From: Dillenia suffruticosa
Taxonomy: Eukaryota > Streptophyta > Magnoliopsida > Dilleniales > Dilleniaceae
Reading direction: 5' to 3'
DNA: 64,000 nucleotides
NCBI GenBank assembly: GCA_033439265.1
Contig: JAVTVX010000004.1
Location: 14,025,701-14,089,700 of the forward strand
Part shown: positions 13,227 to 22,985 of the stretch, one piece after another
Numbering within the stretch: the first letter of the stretch is position 1
Layout of the letters: each line of letters begins with the position of its first letter
The notes under the pieces: model-generated
Told to the model about the DNA's origin: nothing
Database searches by the model: none
Seen by the model: only the letters and a program-made list of their open reading frames with translations
Made by a program: the position numbers and the translations under genes

Positions 13227-15386
13227 GTTTGACGACGGACTTGTAAGGAGTAGATCATCATTCTTTTCTAGTGTCAGGGTCATGTTCTTTGTTGGTGGAG
13301 GCTCATATGTAAGCTCCTTATCTAGCAAGCACGACTACGGTTCCTGTTGTCAACAAAACACAAGTCAATATCCATGTGGGAAATTGACAGAAGAATATGA
13401 TTTGATGCGGCTAGAATATGGGATTAATTATGTGTTTGCTTGCTTTTTTTGTATGTTCAAAATTTTATCAATACCTTCTGATGGCAATTACAATATTTTG
13501 TTTTACAAATATTTTCAGCTACTGAAAGAAATTCAATGAATTTGGATGCAGCATCTGAGCATTTTCAACACCCCGACTGCACAGGCTTTTGTAATTTTAT
13601 TTCATTAGTTGATAATTATTCTTTTCTCCCCTTTCTTGTGTTCATCCCAACAAATACTCTTGGCAACTTTTTCCTGGGAAAAAGATGATTCTTTCTTGCT
13701 ATATTATGGGCATATTTGAGATGAGACATACCCCTACAACATCCTATTCAATTATATGATGGCTCAATTGAAATATAGTTGATTCTTGTTCTTTTGATTA
13801 AAATATTCCTTGTTTTTTGCTTTTTTCAAGTTCTTGGAACCATTAAGTGGTGTAACAAGTAAGAGAAGTGGGAGAGACAGAGAGGAATGAGTTGAGAGTG
13901 TCGAAACTGAGAAGAAGAAAGGAAGATGGAGAAGAGAAGAGAAAGGAGAAAGAAGAGAATAACCAAAGGGCAGAGGGAAGGGAGATTAAACGAAGAAGAG
14001 ATGAAGTGAGAGCTAGGGAGATGAGGCACAGAGAGAGAGAGTGGGGGGGGGGAACTTAATTTCTTCTTCAAATTCAATGAAGTCTGATACAAAATAGTTG
14101 TTCTACTAATAAAGTACGCCGTCGGTGAGATCTTTTCCTAGTAAGATAATTTTTCTTAAGTGGCCCTCAAATACAAGTAAAACCCAAAGGCCAAAACCAC
14201 AACAAACTTATTCAACTTTGCACCTAGTTTAACAACCCCCCCCCCCCCAAAAAAAAAGGTTCAGTTACAGTCAAATATCTCCCCAAAATTTTGAAGCCAC
14301 ATTTGCTTATCCCCGTTAGTTGTCAGTGTCAACTTGTCCACTCCCTAACATTAAGTACCATTTTATATCTCTGGCGACGAGAGCGAGTGAGAAAGAGAGA
14401 AAGATGGAAGGAGAGAATGAGAGACAAGAAAAACACAGTATGAGAGACTGCAGTCCTGGATGCTTTCTGCCCATGATCGCTCTACTTCATCGGAAACTTT
14501 GTCTTTCTAAGCATTGACGATGTATTGTACATCATATGCAACTGAAGGCTGGTTATTGATACTAGAGCTACCCTGTTTAGAACTATCACTGTTCTTTTTG
14601 ATCAATCGCTTTCCCGGCTTCAATTTTGTACTTTTTTCCAGTTTTAATTCGTGTAATCCTTGTTTAAGATTGAGGCAGCATGGTTAATGCAATAAGATCT
14701 AGATTATTTTACTATTTTCTCTTTCAGTTTTGGTGTTTTTCATTGTCCTTGAAAATTTTGCACTTTCTGAAAGATTGACATCGTTATTTGTGCTTTCTAG
14801 TTTCCTGGCGCTGCCATTAGTTTCTTGCCTCATCTGTTTTGTCTGTTATGCTCAATTATTGTTTTTCTTTTTGGGATTATTTTAATTATTTTGAGATCAA
14901 CCTTTATTTGTTTGCCTAGTAGAATTTGTCAAAAACTAAACAAACCGGAGGAAGCATGCTACACCTAAAACATTATGTGCCTTCTAATTAAAAGGAAGCA
15001 GGAAGCCTGCCCTACCAAGCAGCTTCTCTAATTTTGGTTGCGCGTGTGCGCACGCGCGCACACACAGAGACAGTGAGTGTTGTTTTCATTTTAGCATGAA
15101 TTCTTATCTGACAGGCATGCCTTATATGTAGTTTCGAGAAGCTGCAAAGGAGTATGATGATGATGCTTTGCTCAGGATCATGTCATGCTATGGTATGTAT
15201 TGACAACTTGATTAATTTGCAACACAGCATGTAATTAAAAAGACATTGCATTATTTTGTAGGCGAGGAAGTTGTTACTGCTCTTGGGAGTGAGGTTGACA
15301 GGTTAGAGAAGGAGATTCAGGAGCTTGTCCCTGGCATTCGGCATGTTGATATTGAGGCTCACAATCCGATAGGACCATCCCCATAA
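728..15386 (+). CDS. MTPC4: Metal tolerance protein C4 / SLC30A9 (ZNT9)-like cation efflux transporter, 3' exons
   Basis: This is the C-terminal part of a cation diffusion facilitator (zinc/proton antiporter type) of the ZNT9 branch. Exons are 728-847, 9487-9588, 9664-9736, 12867-12934, 15132-15192 and 15262-15386. All junctions are GT-AG and the phases match, giving 182 residues and TAA at 15384-15386. The first exon encodes a membrane segment starting DGAAVTG, where the Asp sits at the metal-site position of the family, followed by [15 protein letters not shown]. Then come [17 protein letters not shown], the cytosolic domain with [10 protein letters not shown] and [20 protein letters not shown], and the conserved [19 protein letters not shown] and HVDIEAHNP. 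Known human ZNT9 exports zinc from mitochondria; the location of the plant protein is not visible here. Introns are 8639, 75, 3130, 2197 and 69 bases, and the long ones are full of transposons. The 5' exons lie left of the window. The splice fit makes the assignment firm. Confidence 0.93.
1268..3701 (-). mobile_element. Old Ty3/gypsy LTR element fossil in the transporter intron
   Basis: Two diverged direct repeats of roughly 270-300 bases (about 1268-1534 and 3402-3701) share ACAACxxxGGTAGATT, TAGTTGTTCAAAG and CAATGAGACA. A minus-strand primer-binding site reading TTTGGTATTAGAGC abuts the right copy, so the element runs on the - strand. Around 2180-2420 the minus strand has an aspartic-protease-like stretch (GSCTNVIF, then VKKL and PNPNMVAQV) as in the gypsy motif DGGSCTNV. 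Only a gag-protease portion is recognisable; no reverse transcriptase is seen. The element is incomplete and broken in many places. LTR divergence near 30 percent by eye makes it very old. The flanking target duplication is not visible. Confidence 0.6.
3702..5180 (+). other. Intron DNA, no gene seen
   Basis: This is AT-rich intron of the transporter gene with no coding signal. A TATATA run lies at about 4445-4465. The only structured segment is a weak tRNA-like stretch near 4700-4790, listed separately. Confidence 0.5.
4695..4860 (+). mobile_element. Possible tRNA-derived SINE fragment
   Basis: The stretch reads GATGAGTGGTAAGTAAC, then about 30 bases later GGTCATGGGTTTGATTTC. These resemble a pol III A box (TRGYNNARNNG) and B box (GGTTCRANNCC) at SINE spacing. 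No clear target duplication or tail was found, so it may be a decayed copy or chance. Confidence 0.33.
5184..9222. mobile_element. GGC-rich element with short inverted ends, split by a LINE
   Basis: The left end reads TCAATGTTTTAAAAATGTGC, and the right end, reverse-complemented, reads TCATTGTTTTAAAAGGCAC, so the two ends form imperfect terminal inverted repeats. Inside each end is DNA unusually rich in GGC/GCC for this intron (5205-5345 and 9135-9205), with motifs such as TTGGGCGAGCGCCTAGTGCC. The middle is occupied by an antisense LINE. I read this as a small non-autonomous inverted-repeat element interrupted by the LINE. The family is not identified. Confidence 0.4.
5751..9110 (-). mobile_element. 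LINE (L1-type) retrotransposon, decayed, antisense in intron
   Basis: On the - strand the order is endonuclease, reverse transcriptase, 3' tail. At 8729-8547 the apurinic endonuclease start reads CLQEIKW, then [12 protein letters not shown] and [10 protein letters not shown]. At 8295-8056 comes the later endonuclease part ([35 protein letters not shown]). At about 6750 the polymerase catalytic motif reads [14 protein letters not shown], that is FAND in place of the usual F/YADD. It is followed by [20 protein letters not shown] and, at about 6350-6480, by [19 protein letters not shown]. The 3' end is a (GTT)12 tail, seen on the + strand as CAA repeats at 5751-5786 next to CACCTGAGTCTTAATTCCGA, a familiar plant LINE terminus. 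Stops and frameshifts occur throughout and the first Asp of the catalytic pair is lost, so it is dead. The 5' limit is approximate. Confidence 0.85.
9840..9985 (-). mobile_element. Possible tRNA-derived SINE with T/G homopolymer tail
   Basis: On the + strand, 9847-9870 is a T run followed by a G run. Next comes a segment whose reverse complement reads GGGACCAGCGGCATCAAGGG and then TTGAGTTCGAGCTCC. The second motif resembles a B box (GGTTCRANNCC), and the spacing fits a SINE head. It lies in the 3130-base intron of the transporter gene. No target duplication was found. Confidence 0.35.
10555..11045 (-). pseudogene. RPL26: Processed pseudogene of 60S ribosomal protein L26 (uL24)
   Basis: Reading the - strand from about 11043 to 10735 gives [20 protein letters not shown], then [52 protein letters not shown] and [11 protein letters not shown] plus a stop. 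This is the C-terminal two thirds of plant RPL26, and the KOW-type core is clear. There is no intron, about 170 bases of 3' UTR follow, and a run of 11 A (minus strand) ends at 10555. Those are the marks of a retrocopy. The N-terminal third is missing (5' truncation, usual for LINE-mediated copying) and an in-frame TGA follows EVVITNL. It lies antisense in a transporter intron and is not expected to make protein. Confidence 0.9.
11080..11780. repeat. Imperfect 400-base tandem duplication with CT microsatellites
   Basis: About 11085-11290 and 11480-11690 are matching blocks. Each runs from GAATAAAGT through TATTTAAATATTTCCTTGTCAAATCAC, GGATCAGT, ACTGGATCTAATTCT and CTCCTCATC to a T run. A third partial copy starts at about 11700 (ATGAATTGCCAAGTCAAGTTAGCTTC), matching 11437-11475. 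The copies are joined by (CT)n tracts at about 11476-11497 and 11736-11780, the latter of some 22 units. Confidence 0.75.
13195..13222. repeat. Poly-T tract
   Basis: An uninterrupted T run of about 27 bases lies in the 2197-base intron before transporter exon 15132-15192. It could be the decayed tail of a minus-strand retroelement, but no body was recognised next to it. Confidence 0.7.
13862..14055 (+). repeat. Polypurine tract (GA-rich)
   Basis: Almost 190 bases are purines on the + strand (AGAGAAG, GAAGAAGAAAGG, GAGAGAGAG) and end in a G run of ten. A shorter GA-rich stretch follows at 14370-14450. The open frames here are by-products of low complexity, not genes. Confidence 0.8.
15039..15066. 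repeat. 28-base alternating purine-pyrimidine tract
   Basis: The run TGCGCGTGTGCGCACGCGCG continues as CACACACA without breaking the purine-pyrimidine alternation. It is GC-rich in AT-rich intron, 66 bases before the acceptor of the transporter exon at 15132. Such tracts favour Z-DNA; the central part is also nearly palindromic. Confidence 0.75.
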
Positions 15387-15818
15387 TTTACATTTCCTGG
15401 GCATAAGCCTGCCTGCCTGCCTCTGCTGTATTTAAATTTTTTGAGCCAATCTTTTCATTTAGTTTGATTGGTTCATATTTAAATGCTTGACACAAATTTG
15501 GTCAAGGAGCAGCTTATGTGTTGCATAAAGCCCCTCTAAAATGATACTGGGAAACTATAATAGCGGAATCTGATTGTTGTTGAAATGCATTTCAAGTCCT
15601 TGGATGTATTATTTGGCTTCGGTTCCTGTCACACTCATAGTTTCAAATGGGTCAACATAGCAAGCTGATGTCTCAGCATTGAAATGACTTTCGTGTCTGT
15701 TGTAAATAGATCTCATCCTCAAGCATAAAAGAAAATCTAGAAAAAACATGTATATCAAGATATAATTTAGCTGTTAAAAACACTTGAGATGATGTTAAAT
15801 GATTATTAGATCAAATTT
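15387..15818 (+). other. 3' untranslated and flanking DNA of the transporter gene
   Basis: The stop at 15384 is followed by CTGCCTGCCTGCCT repeats near 15407 and AT-rich DNA with several AATAAA-like stretches. No other gene is seen before the LTR element starting at about 15820. Confidence 0.5.
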
Positions 15819-15819
15819 A

Positions 15820-16436
15820 TATTATAATAATAATATCAAGAACCTAAGTGCTTGAATAAAGATGATTGAGAACTTTTTGGTATTGTATTTTAAGAATGCA
15901 TCACAAAGGTAGGATTGTCCCTTGAAGAAAATTGCAAGAGTACAAAGAGTTCAGACAAAGGAAGAAGAGATTGTTCCTCCATACACACGACATTTGAGAG
16001 ATGAGACATTTATATAGGAATGAGGTTTAATCGGCCGGTAGACTCATAAATTAGTCGATAGACACAATACTCGTCAGTGAAGATAAACAACAAATAACAA
16101 GTGGTTATAAATTCTGTGTAAAATATCTTTGGCTGTTTAGGCTGACTTTTTGGGCTTTTCTAAGCTTATCTGGGGCTTCTATTTTGAACTCTTTTGGACT
16201 TTTTTTATTGATCTTTAATTCTTCTAAACGTCTCAAGTAAAAGCATTTTCTTGTTGCATGAATTAGCCCACTAAAGTGGGTTAGAATCTGGACAATCTAG
16301 ATATATTTTCTTGGCATCATTTTGCCTAGTTTTGGGTCGTATTGTTCAAAAGGTTTAGACCATGACTTGGCTTCCCTTTGAGGTCTTGTGGACTTGGTTT
16401 TGAGTCTTGAATGGTTGATTGCCTTGTTCGTCAACA
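15820..16436 (-). repeat. LTR, left copy (3' LTR) of the copia fossil
   Basis: It matches 20769-21352 along its length, including TATCAAGAA, AAGTGCTTGAATAAAGATGA, GGCTGTTTAGGCTGACTT and GAGTCTTGAATGGTTGATTG. A purine-rich tract (minus strand TTTAGGGAG) lies just outside at about 16437-16445. Confidence 0.85.
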
Positions 16437-19400
16437 CTCCCTAAATTTGGCAAATAAATGTCTATGGAGTCTGACATGACAATGATGGCTTGAAGATGAT
16501 TAGCTGTCATCCTTTTGGTGAAGATGTTTGCAAGCTACTCCTAACCCTTTATGCGAGGGATGATTGATAGTTTTGTCTTCTACCTTTTGTCGCATGAAAT
16601 GACCAGCAACCTCAATGTGTTTAGTTTTCTCATGGAAAACTAAATTGGAAGCAATGTGAATTGCGAACTGATTATCGCAATGAAACTTGATTGGTTGAGT
16701 AATTGGAAATCCTAATTCTTATACCAGATTCTTCAACCAAACAATTTCGCTAGCTGTTGTAGCCTTGGCTCGTACTCTACTTCTGTGCTAGATCTTGACA
16801 CCACAGGTTGTTTTTTACTCTTCCGAGAGACCAGATTTCCTTCTACGAACATGCAATAGTCTGTTGTGGATTTTCTATCCCTTGAGTCTCCTTCCTAATC
16901 TATATCGCAAAATCCCTCAATTTCTGTACTCCTATTATTCTTTATCCATAAGCCTCTTCTTGGAGTCCCCTTCAGGCATTTCAAAATTTTTTCAGCTACT
17001 CTGTAATCTCCTTTTGTAGGGGCATGCATGTATTAGCTTATCTTGCCCAATGCATATGAGATGTCCGGCCTAGCAATGGTGAGGTAAATGAGCCTCCCAA
17101 CTAATTTATGATATCTTTGCACATTTGTGAAGGGCTGATTATCATCTTTTCCCTTGTCTCTACATGAAACAAGACTGATGGTTGGTCTTGTTCCTATTTT
17201 TCCTATTTCCTATAAAAGATCAAGTGTGTACTTGCTTTGAGATATAACAACCCTTTATGGAAATAGATAAGCTCTATTCTTAAAAAGTACCTTAGTAGCT
17301 CTAGAATATTAATTTCAAATTTAGACTTAAGGAAACTACAAGTTTGGTTTATGAGGCTCAAGTGACAATTATATTATCTATGTAAATGAGAATAATAGTG
17401 ATCTTTTCATTATTCCTTTTGATGAATAATGAGTTATCACTATTACAGTTCCTATAATTGTCATTGAGAAGAGTTGAGCTAAGTTTTGCACACCAAAACC
17501 GTGGACACTGCTTGAGACCATAGATAGCCTTTTTAAGTTGCATACTAGCCCCTCCTTTTGTGATTGACAACCTTATAGAAGATACATGTACACCTTTTCC
17601 TCTAGCTCTTCTTGAAGAAATGCGTTCTTCACATCCATTAGATACATTTTTCACCCTTGATTTGTTGCATTGGACATGAGAACTTGGATTGTGTTCATTT
17701 TAATTACCGGTGCAAAAGTCTAAGTCTTCTCCATAAGTTTGTGTGAAGCCTTTTGCAACCAATCGTGTCTTGTATCACTCAATGGACCCATCACTTTTGT
17801 GCTTCATTTTGTACACCAATTTACAACCTACTACATTTTTTTTTCCTTTTGGAAGTGTGGTGATCTCTTAGGTTCCATTTTTTGCCAATGCATCTAGCTC
17901 TTCTTTCATTGCCTTTCTCCATTTTGGAAGTTCATTGGCCTCATTAATTGATCTGGGTTCCTGCACTTTATCAATGCCACTCAAGAAGATTTGGTGACCA
18001 AGTCGAGAAGGTGGAGGTGAATGATCACTCATTTCCTCTTCTTGAGTCGAAAAAGATGGTTCATGTTCTCCCCTTTGCTCTTGTACCTCCTCTATTTTTA
18101 GTTCTATTGTGCCCTCTTCACCTTCTTGTTGCATCTCTTCTTCTTGTTCCTGCACCACCATCTCTTCTTCTTGTTCTGGGGTGTGATCAGAAGTACTTGT
18201 GGGCTTAGGTATTGAAACGAAAATGTGCAGATCTTTTCTTCTTGGTTCCAACTCCTTCTCTTTGTCTTGTCCTGTAAAATAGAATTGATTTTTTACAAAT
18301 ATCATATCTTTTGATGTGTATAGTTTGTTAGTTTTTAGATCAAGACATATGCAACCCTTATGATAATATGCATATCCAGAAAGACACACCGCTTGCTCTT
18401 TTTGTCTAATTTATCTCTAAATTGCCTTAGGGTGTGAACATAGTAAACACACCCAAACACTCTCAAGTGACTTATTTTTGGTTTTGTTTTAGTGAGAGCT
18501 TCTAAAGGGGATTTCCCCTGAAGAACTCTAGTAGGCAAATAGTTGATTAAGTGAGCTGCAGTACTAATAACATCACTCCAAAAAAGTCTTTGGTGTATTA
18601 GCATGAAACATTATGGTCCTAGCGCTTTCTAAGAGGAGCCGATTTTTTCTTTCGGCTATCCCATTTTATTGTAGGGTATAAGGACATGTTTGGTGGACTA
18701 TCCCTTTCTCTTGTAAGAATGTAGTAAAGTTTTTGCTCATGTACTCTCCTCCATTATCTGTATTAAACACCTTTAGATTAGCATTGTATTGTTTAGTGAC
18801 ATATGTTAGAAAAGTCTTAAATGTTTCAAATGCTTGTGTCTTGGTGGTAAGCATAAAGACCAAAATGTATCTAGTTTTGTGATCTATAAATATTATGAAA
18901 TATTTGAAGCCACTTCTAGATACTATGGGTGAGGTCCAAATATTTGAGTACGCAAGGTCAAAAATATTTTTATACAATGTTTTTGAAATTGGATAATACA
19001 CTTGGTTTTCCTTTCAAAAAATACAGGCTTCACAATATCTATCTTCACAATTTTTTGTTCCATTAACTGTCCTAAACACCTTTAGATTAGTATTGTATTG
19101 CTTAGTAACATATGCTAGAAAAGTCTTAAATACTTCAAATCCTTGTACCTTAGTGGTAAGCATAAAGATTCAAGTGTATCTAGTTTGTGATCTATAAATA
19201 TTATGAAATATTTGAATCCACTTTTAGATACGACATGTGAGATTCAAATATCTGAGTGCACAAGGTCAAAATCATTTTTATACAATGCCTTTTGAGATTA
19301 GATAATGTACTCGGTTTTAATTTTTCAAAAATATAGGCTTCACAATGCCTATCTTCAAAAGTTTTTGTTGGAAATAGGCTTTGCAAAGCTTGCTTACATG

Positions 19401-20768
19401 GATGACCATAGCATACCACAAAACATAATCTCTTATTTGGCATACTGTAAGAGCATGGTTGTCTTCATCTATGCAATATAGATTGTTTCTTCTAGATCCC
19501 CTACCAATGACTTGGTTTGATTTGAGATCCTAAAAAACAACAGTGTTAGAATCAAATACAAGCTTGCAATCTTGGTTTTTGGTCATTTGACTAATGGACA
19601 TAAGGTTAGATGAGAACTCGAGAACATATAAAGCCTTTGCCTTTTTGCCAAAAATTTTTACTTCCCCAAGTTAATTGGCATCTAGATTTTGTCCATTCGC
19701 TACTTTGATCATTCTACACTTGGGAAGGGGTTTAAATTTTGAAATTTGCTTTTGTCCGTAACCATATGGAAATCATATCCCGAGTCTAATAACTAACCAA
19801 TCTTGAACTTTAGAGGTAGAGTTAGAACAAGCACTAAAATTGAGTATGCGATTAAGTCCTTGTTTGAGAGCACCTTGGTCACGACTTCTTCAATGGTTGA
19901 CTTGAGTGATGTAGCATGGACGGTGTTGGAACTGTTGAAGTTGTTGGAGCTTCCATGACCACTCATTGGCCTCAAGTGTGAATGCAAAAACTAGCACTTT
20001 TCTTTGGTGTGCCCAGATTTTTTCCAATGTGAACAAATTTATTTCTTGGCAGGTTGTGACACAAAAATTGGCATTTTGTTCTCCTTCAGCAGCTTCAAAA
20101 TCGTGAACTTGGAAATGGGATTGAGTAGCCTCCTCAAACTTTATGCTTGCATCAGGTTGTTGGATCATATATTGGATCTCTTTGAATGAAGAGAATTTCT
20201 TCATCCTTAGAACTTCTTGTTGTACATTGGAATATTGTTCTCCAAGCTAGATGAGCATGTTGAACGTCATGTCTTTGTCCTCCCTTTGTTGAAGAATTTT
20301 TGGATTGGTGGTTGTTGGTCTTAGGGTGTGGAGCTCATTCCATAAATCTCCATGCCCACCAAATAATTGGGTGAGTGTCTTTCCCTCCTTCTTGAAACCG
20401 CTTATTAGCCATTTGATTTTGTATATTCTCACAAAGTTTGATTTTTGCCCATAGAGACCATACATTTCATCCCATAGAGCTTTAGCCGTTGAAGCACTAG
20501 TGACTAGCATGCGATGAGAGTGGTCCATTGAGTTGGACAGCAGCACGAACACTTGGTTGTCCTTTCTTTTTCCACTCTATGTACTTGGGGTTAGACTCCT
20601 CTATAGGCTCCTCTGTAATGTGCTCTAAGAAGTTTCTTAGATTGAGAGACCTTTTTACTCCTTGTGCCCATTGATAGTACTTGGTTGAGTTTAGGAGTAT
20701 GTAAGAGAAATGATGAGTTTAAAAGGAATCATGTGAAGAGGTTGGAATTGTGACCTAATCTGATACCG

Positions 20769-21352
20769 TATTCTAATAATGATATCAAGAATACAAGTGC
20801 TTGAATAAAGATGACTCAAAGCTTTCTGCATTGTATTTTAAGAATGCATTACAAAAGGAGGATTGTCCTTTGAGAGAAAATTACAAGAGTACATAGAGTT
20901 TAGACAAAGGAAGAAGAGATTATTCTTCCATACACACAACATTTGATAGGTCAGATTTATATAGGAATGTGGCACAACTACCTGGTAGACTCATAAACTA
21001 GTAAGTAAAGACAAACAAAAAATTAGTCGTTATAAATTCTGTCCAAAATACCCTTAGCTGTTTAGGCTGACTTCTTGGGCTTTTCTAAGCTTCTTTGGGC
21101 TTTTATTTTGGACTCTTTTAGACTCCTTTTGTTGATCTTTAATTCCTCTATCTGTCCCAAGGAAAGGCCTTTTCTTGCTGCATGAATTAGCCCACCAAAG
21201 TGGGCTACAATCTGGACAGCCTGGATTGAGTAGCATTCTGCCTAGTTTTGGGCCATATTGTTCAAACAGTTTAAACCATAATTTGGCTTCATTTTGAAGT
21301 GTTGAGGACTTGGTTTTGAGTCTTGAATGGTTGATTGCCTTTTACTTTAACA
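20769..21352 (-). repeat. LTR, right copy (5' LTR) of the copia fossil
   Basis: It is the partner of 15820-16436. The minus-strand primer-binding site lies immediately to its left at about 20757-20768 (TACGGTATCAGA). Confidence 0.85.
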
Positions 21353-22525
21353 ATTTTGTTGTAGTAGGGCTTTAGGGTTTCTAGGAAAAAGAAAAGCTAC
21401 CCTTTTATGTAGTTTAATTACTACTATCTATTAAAATAGTATACAGGTAAATACACAAATACAAATGTATAAATATGTATGCAATGTCCTTTTATTCTAT
21501 TGCTATGTCTCATAATAAAAGAAATACAAGACATGATAGAAACAAATTAAAAACAACATAACACAGCACCAGAGATGGTAGTTATTTGAATTGCGATCCA
21601 CATGTTTGATAACATGAAAGGATTAAAAGTAGAAAATTTAAAACTTATAACTTATATATTTTTTTTAAAGAAAAATTCGATAAAAGGACATTAAAATAGG
21701 AAAAAATAGTCAAAATATGTAAAACAATAACTAATATCTTTGCTCAGCACCATCATAAAGTATATTATAGTTGAAACAAAGCAACCATAAAAATTGAGCA
21801 GGGTTTTTTCTCACCAAAATAATATTTTTTTAATTAAATTTATTTAAATAGCATTATTTTTTCCCCTCTAAAACTAGAGAAGTCGAGAATGGGGATCGCA
21901 ACATTTTGAAGTTTAGATCTTCAATCTCGACTTCATCATTATTATTATTATTCTGAATTTTAAGTTTTTTTTAATAGATACCAAAAAAATGAAAGCGAGA
22001 TCCCCGATCTCACTTTTGAAATTGAGATCCTTGATCTCACTTTTAATTTTTTTATATTAAAAAAAAATAAAATTAATAAAAAATTAATTATTAGCCAATG
22101 ATATTAGCAAGATCCTTCAATTCCTTTTTTTTTTTATTTTGAAAAAAAATATAAAATTAATAAAAATTAATTATTAGCCATTAATGTTTTGTATTTTTGA
22201 GATCCTGGATTTTGTTTTCAACACTACACTCGTCACAACTAATGCAAGGACAAATATATTTTTTAGATTAAAAAATTATTAAAATTAATTAAACAATCAA
22301 TAAAAAAATATTATTTTCTTTTGTCCTTATACCATATGAAATAAAAAATTAATAAAAAATTAATAAAAAGACTTTTTCCTTTTGTTTGTAAATTTATAGA
22401 AACCACATTTGCATCAACCAATATATAAGTCCACGAATATAACAATATTTTACTTTTATACATTTAGCTTCAATGAGTAGATGCTGATTACACATAAGAT
22501 AATATTGCCAATTTTATACCCTTCA
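21353..22525. other. AT-rich intergenic DNA with short repeats, no gene
   Basis: No coding signal is seen. A motif around GAGATC and its complement recurs at about 21940-22040 (GCGAGATCCCCGATCTCAC, then GAGATCCTTGATCTCAC). A block TAAAATTAATAAAAATTAATTATTAGCCA occurs twice (about 22067-22100 and 22150-22183). Confidence 0.5.
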
Positions 22526-22985
22526 CTATAGCTCTCTCATCCTCTCTCTCTTGCTCTTTCTTTCTCTTCCCCATCTCTTCTACTCCATCTCTCTGTCCCT
22601 TTCTCTCTTTGTCTCTCCCGCTTTCCCTCTTTCCTCTCCACTACTCCCTCTTCCTCTTGTCCCTTTCACTCTTACTCCCCCTCTTTCCCTATCTACCTCT
22701 CACTCTCATTCTTGCTCCCTTTTTCTCTCCCTCATACACCTAGCCCTTTCCCTATCTCTCCTCTCCATCCCCTTATGCCTCTCCCCCTCTCTCTCCCTCT
22801 CTCCTCCATCTATCTCGTTCTCCCTTACACTTTTTCTCTCCCTTTCTCTACCTCTCTCCCGATTCCTCCTTCCCCATGTCTACCTCTCTCTCCCCTCTCT
22901 CTAGCTCTACCTCCCACTCTCTTTTCCTTTATATCTACCTCATGTCCTTTTCTATCTCTCTCCTTTTCTCTTACTCTCTCTTATG
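22526..22985 (+). repeat. 460-base polypyrimidine tract
   Basis: The + strand is nearly all C and T (CTCTCTCATCCTCTCTCTC and variants), a decayed CT microsatellite. Long overlapping open frames rich in Leu, Ser and Pro here are low-complexity artefacts. Confidence 0.9.

Larger units (their letters stand above)
15820..21352 (-). mobile_element. Ty1/copia LTR retrotransposon fossil with both LTRs
   Basis: Direct repeats at about 15820-16436 and 20769-21352 bound the element. On the - strand the LTR begins TGTTGACGAACAAGGC in the left copy, and a primer-binding site CGGTATCAGATT lies next to the right copy. Going down the - strand, a gag region is at about 20550-19900. Integrase follows at about 19000-18340 (DLAYSNIWTSP, FKYFIIFIDHKTRY, NTDNGGEYMS, then LPTRVLQGKSPLEAL and HLRVFGCVYY). 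Reverse transcriptase is at about 17650-17360 (LKKAIYGLKQCPRFW, ILIYIDNIIVT). It is broken in many places (at least a dozen). The LTRs differ by roughly 15 percent by eye, so it is old. Confidence 0.9.

Noticed and set aside
13826-14092. Charged and Leu/Ser-rich frames on both strands
   Set aside because: They are products of a GA-rich polypurine tract.
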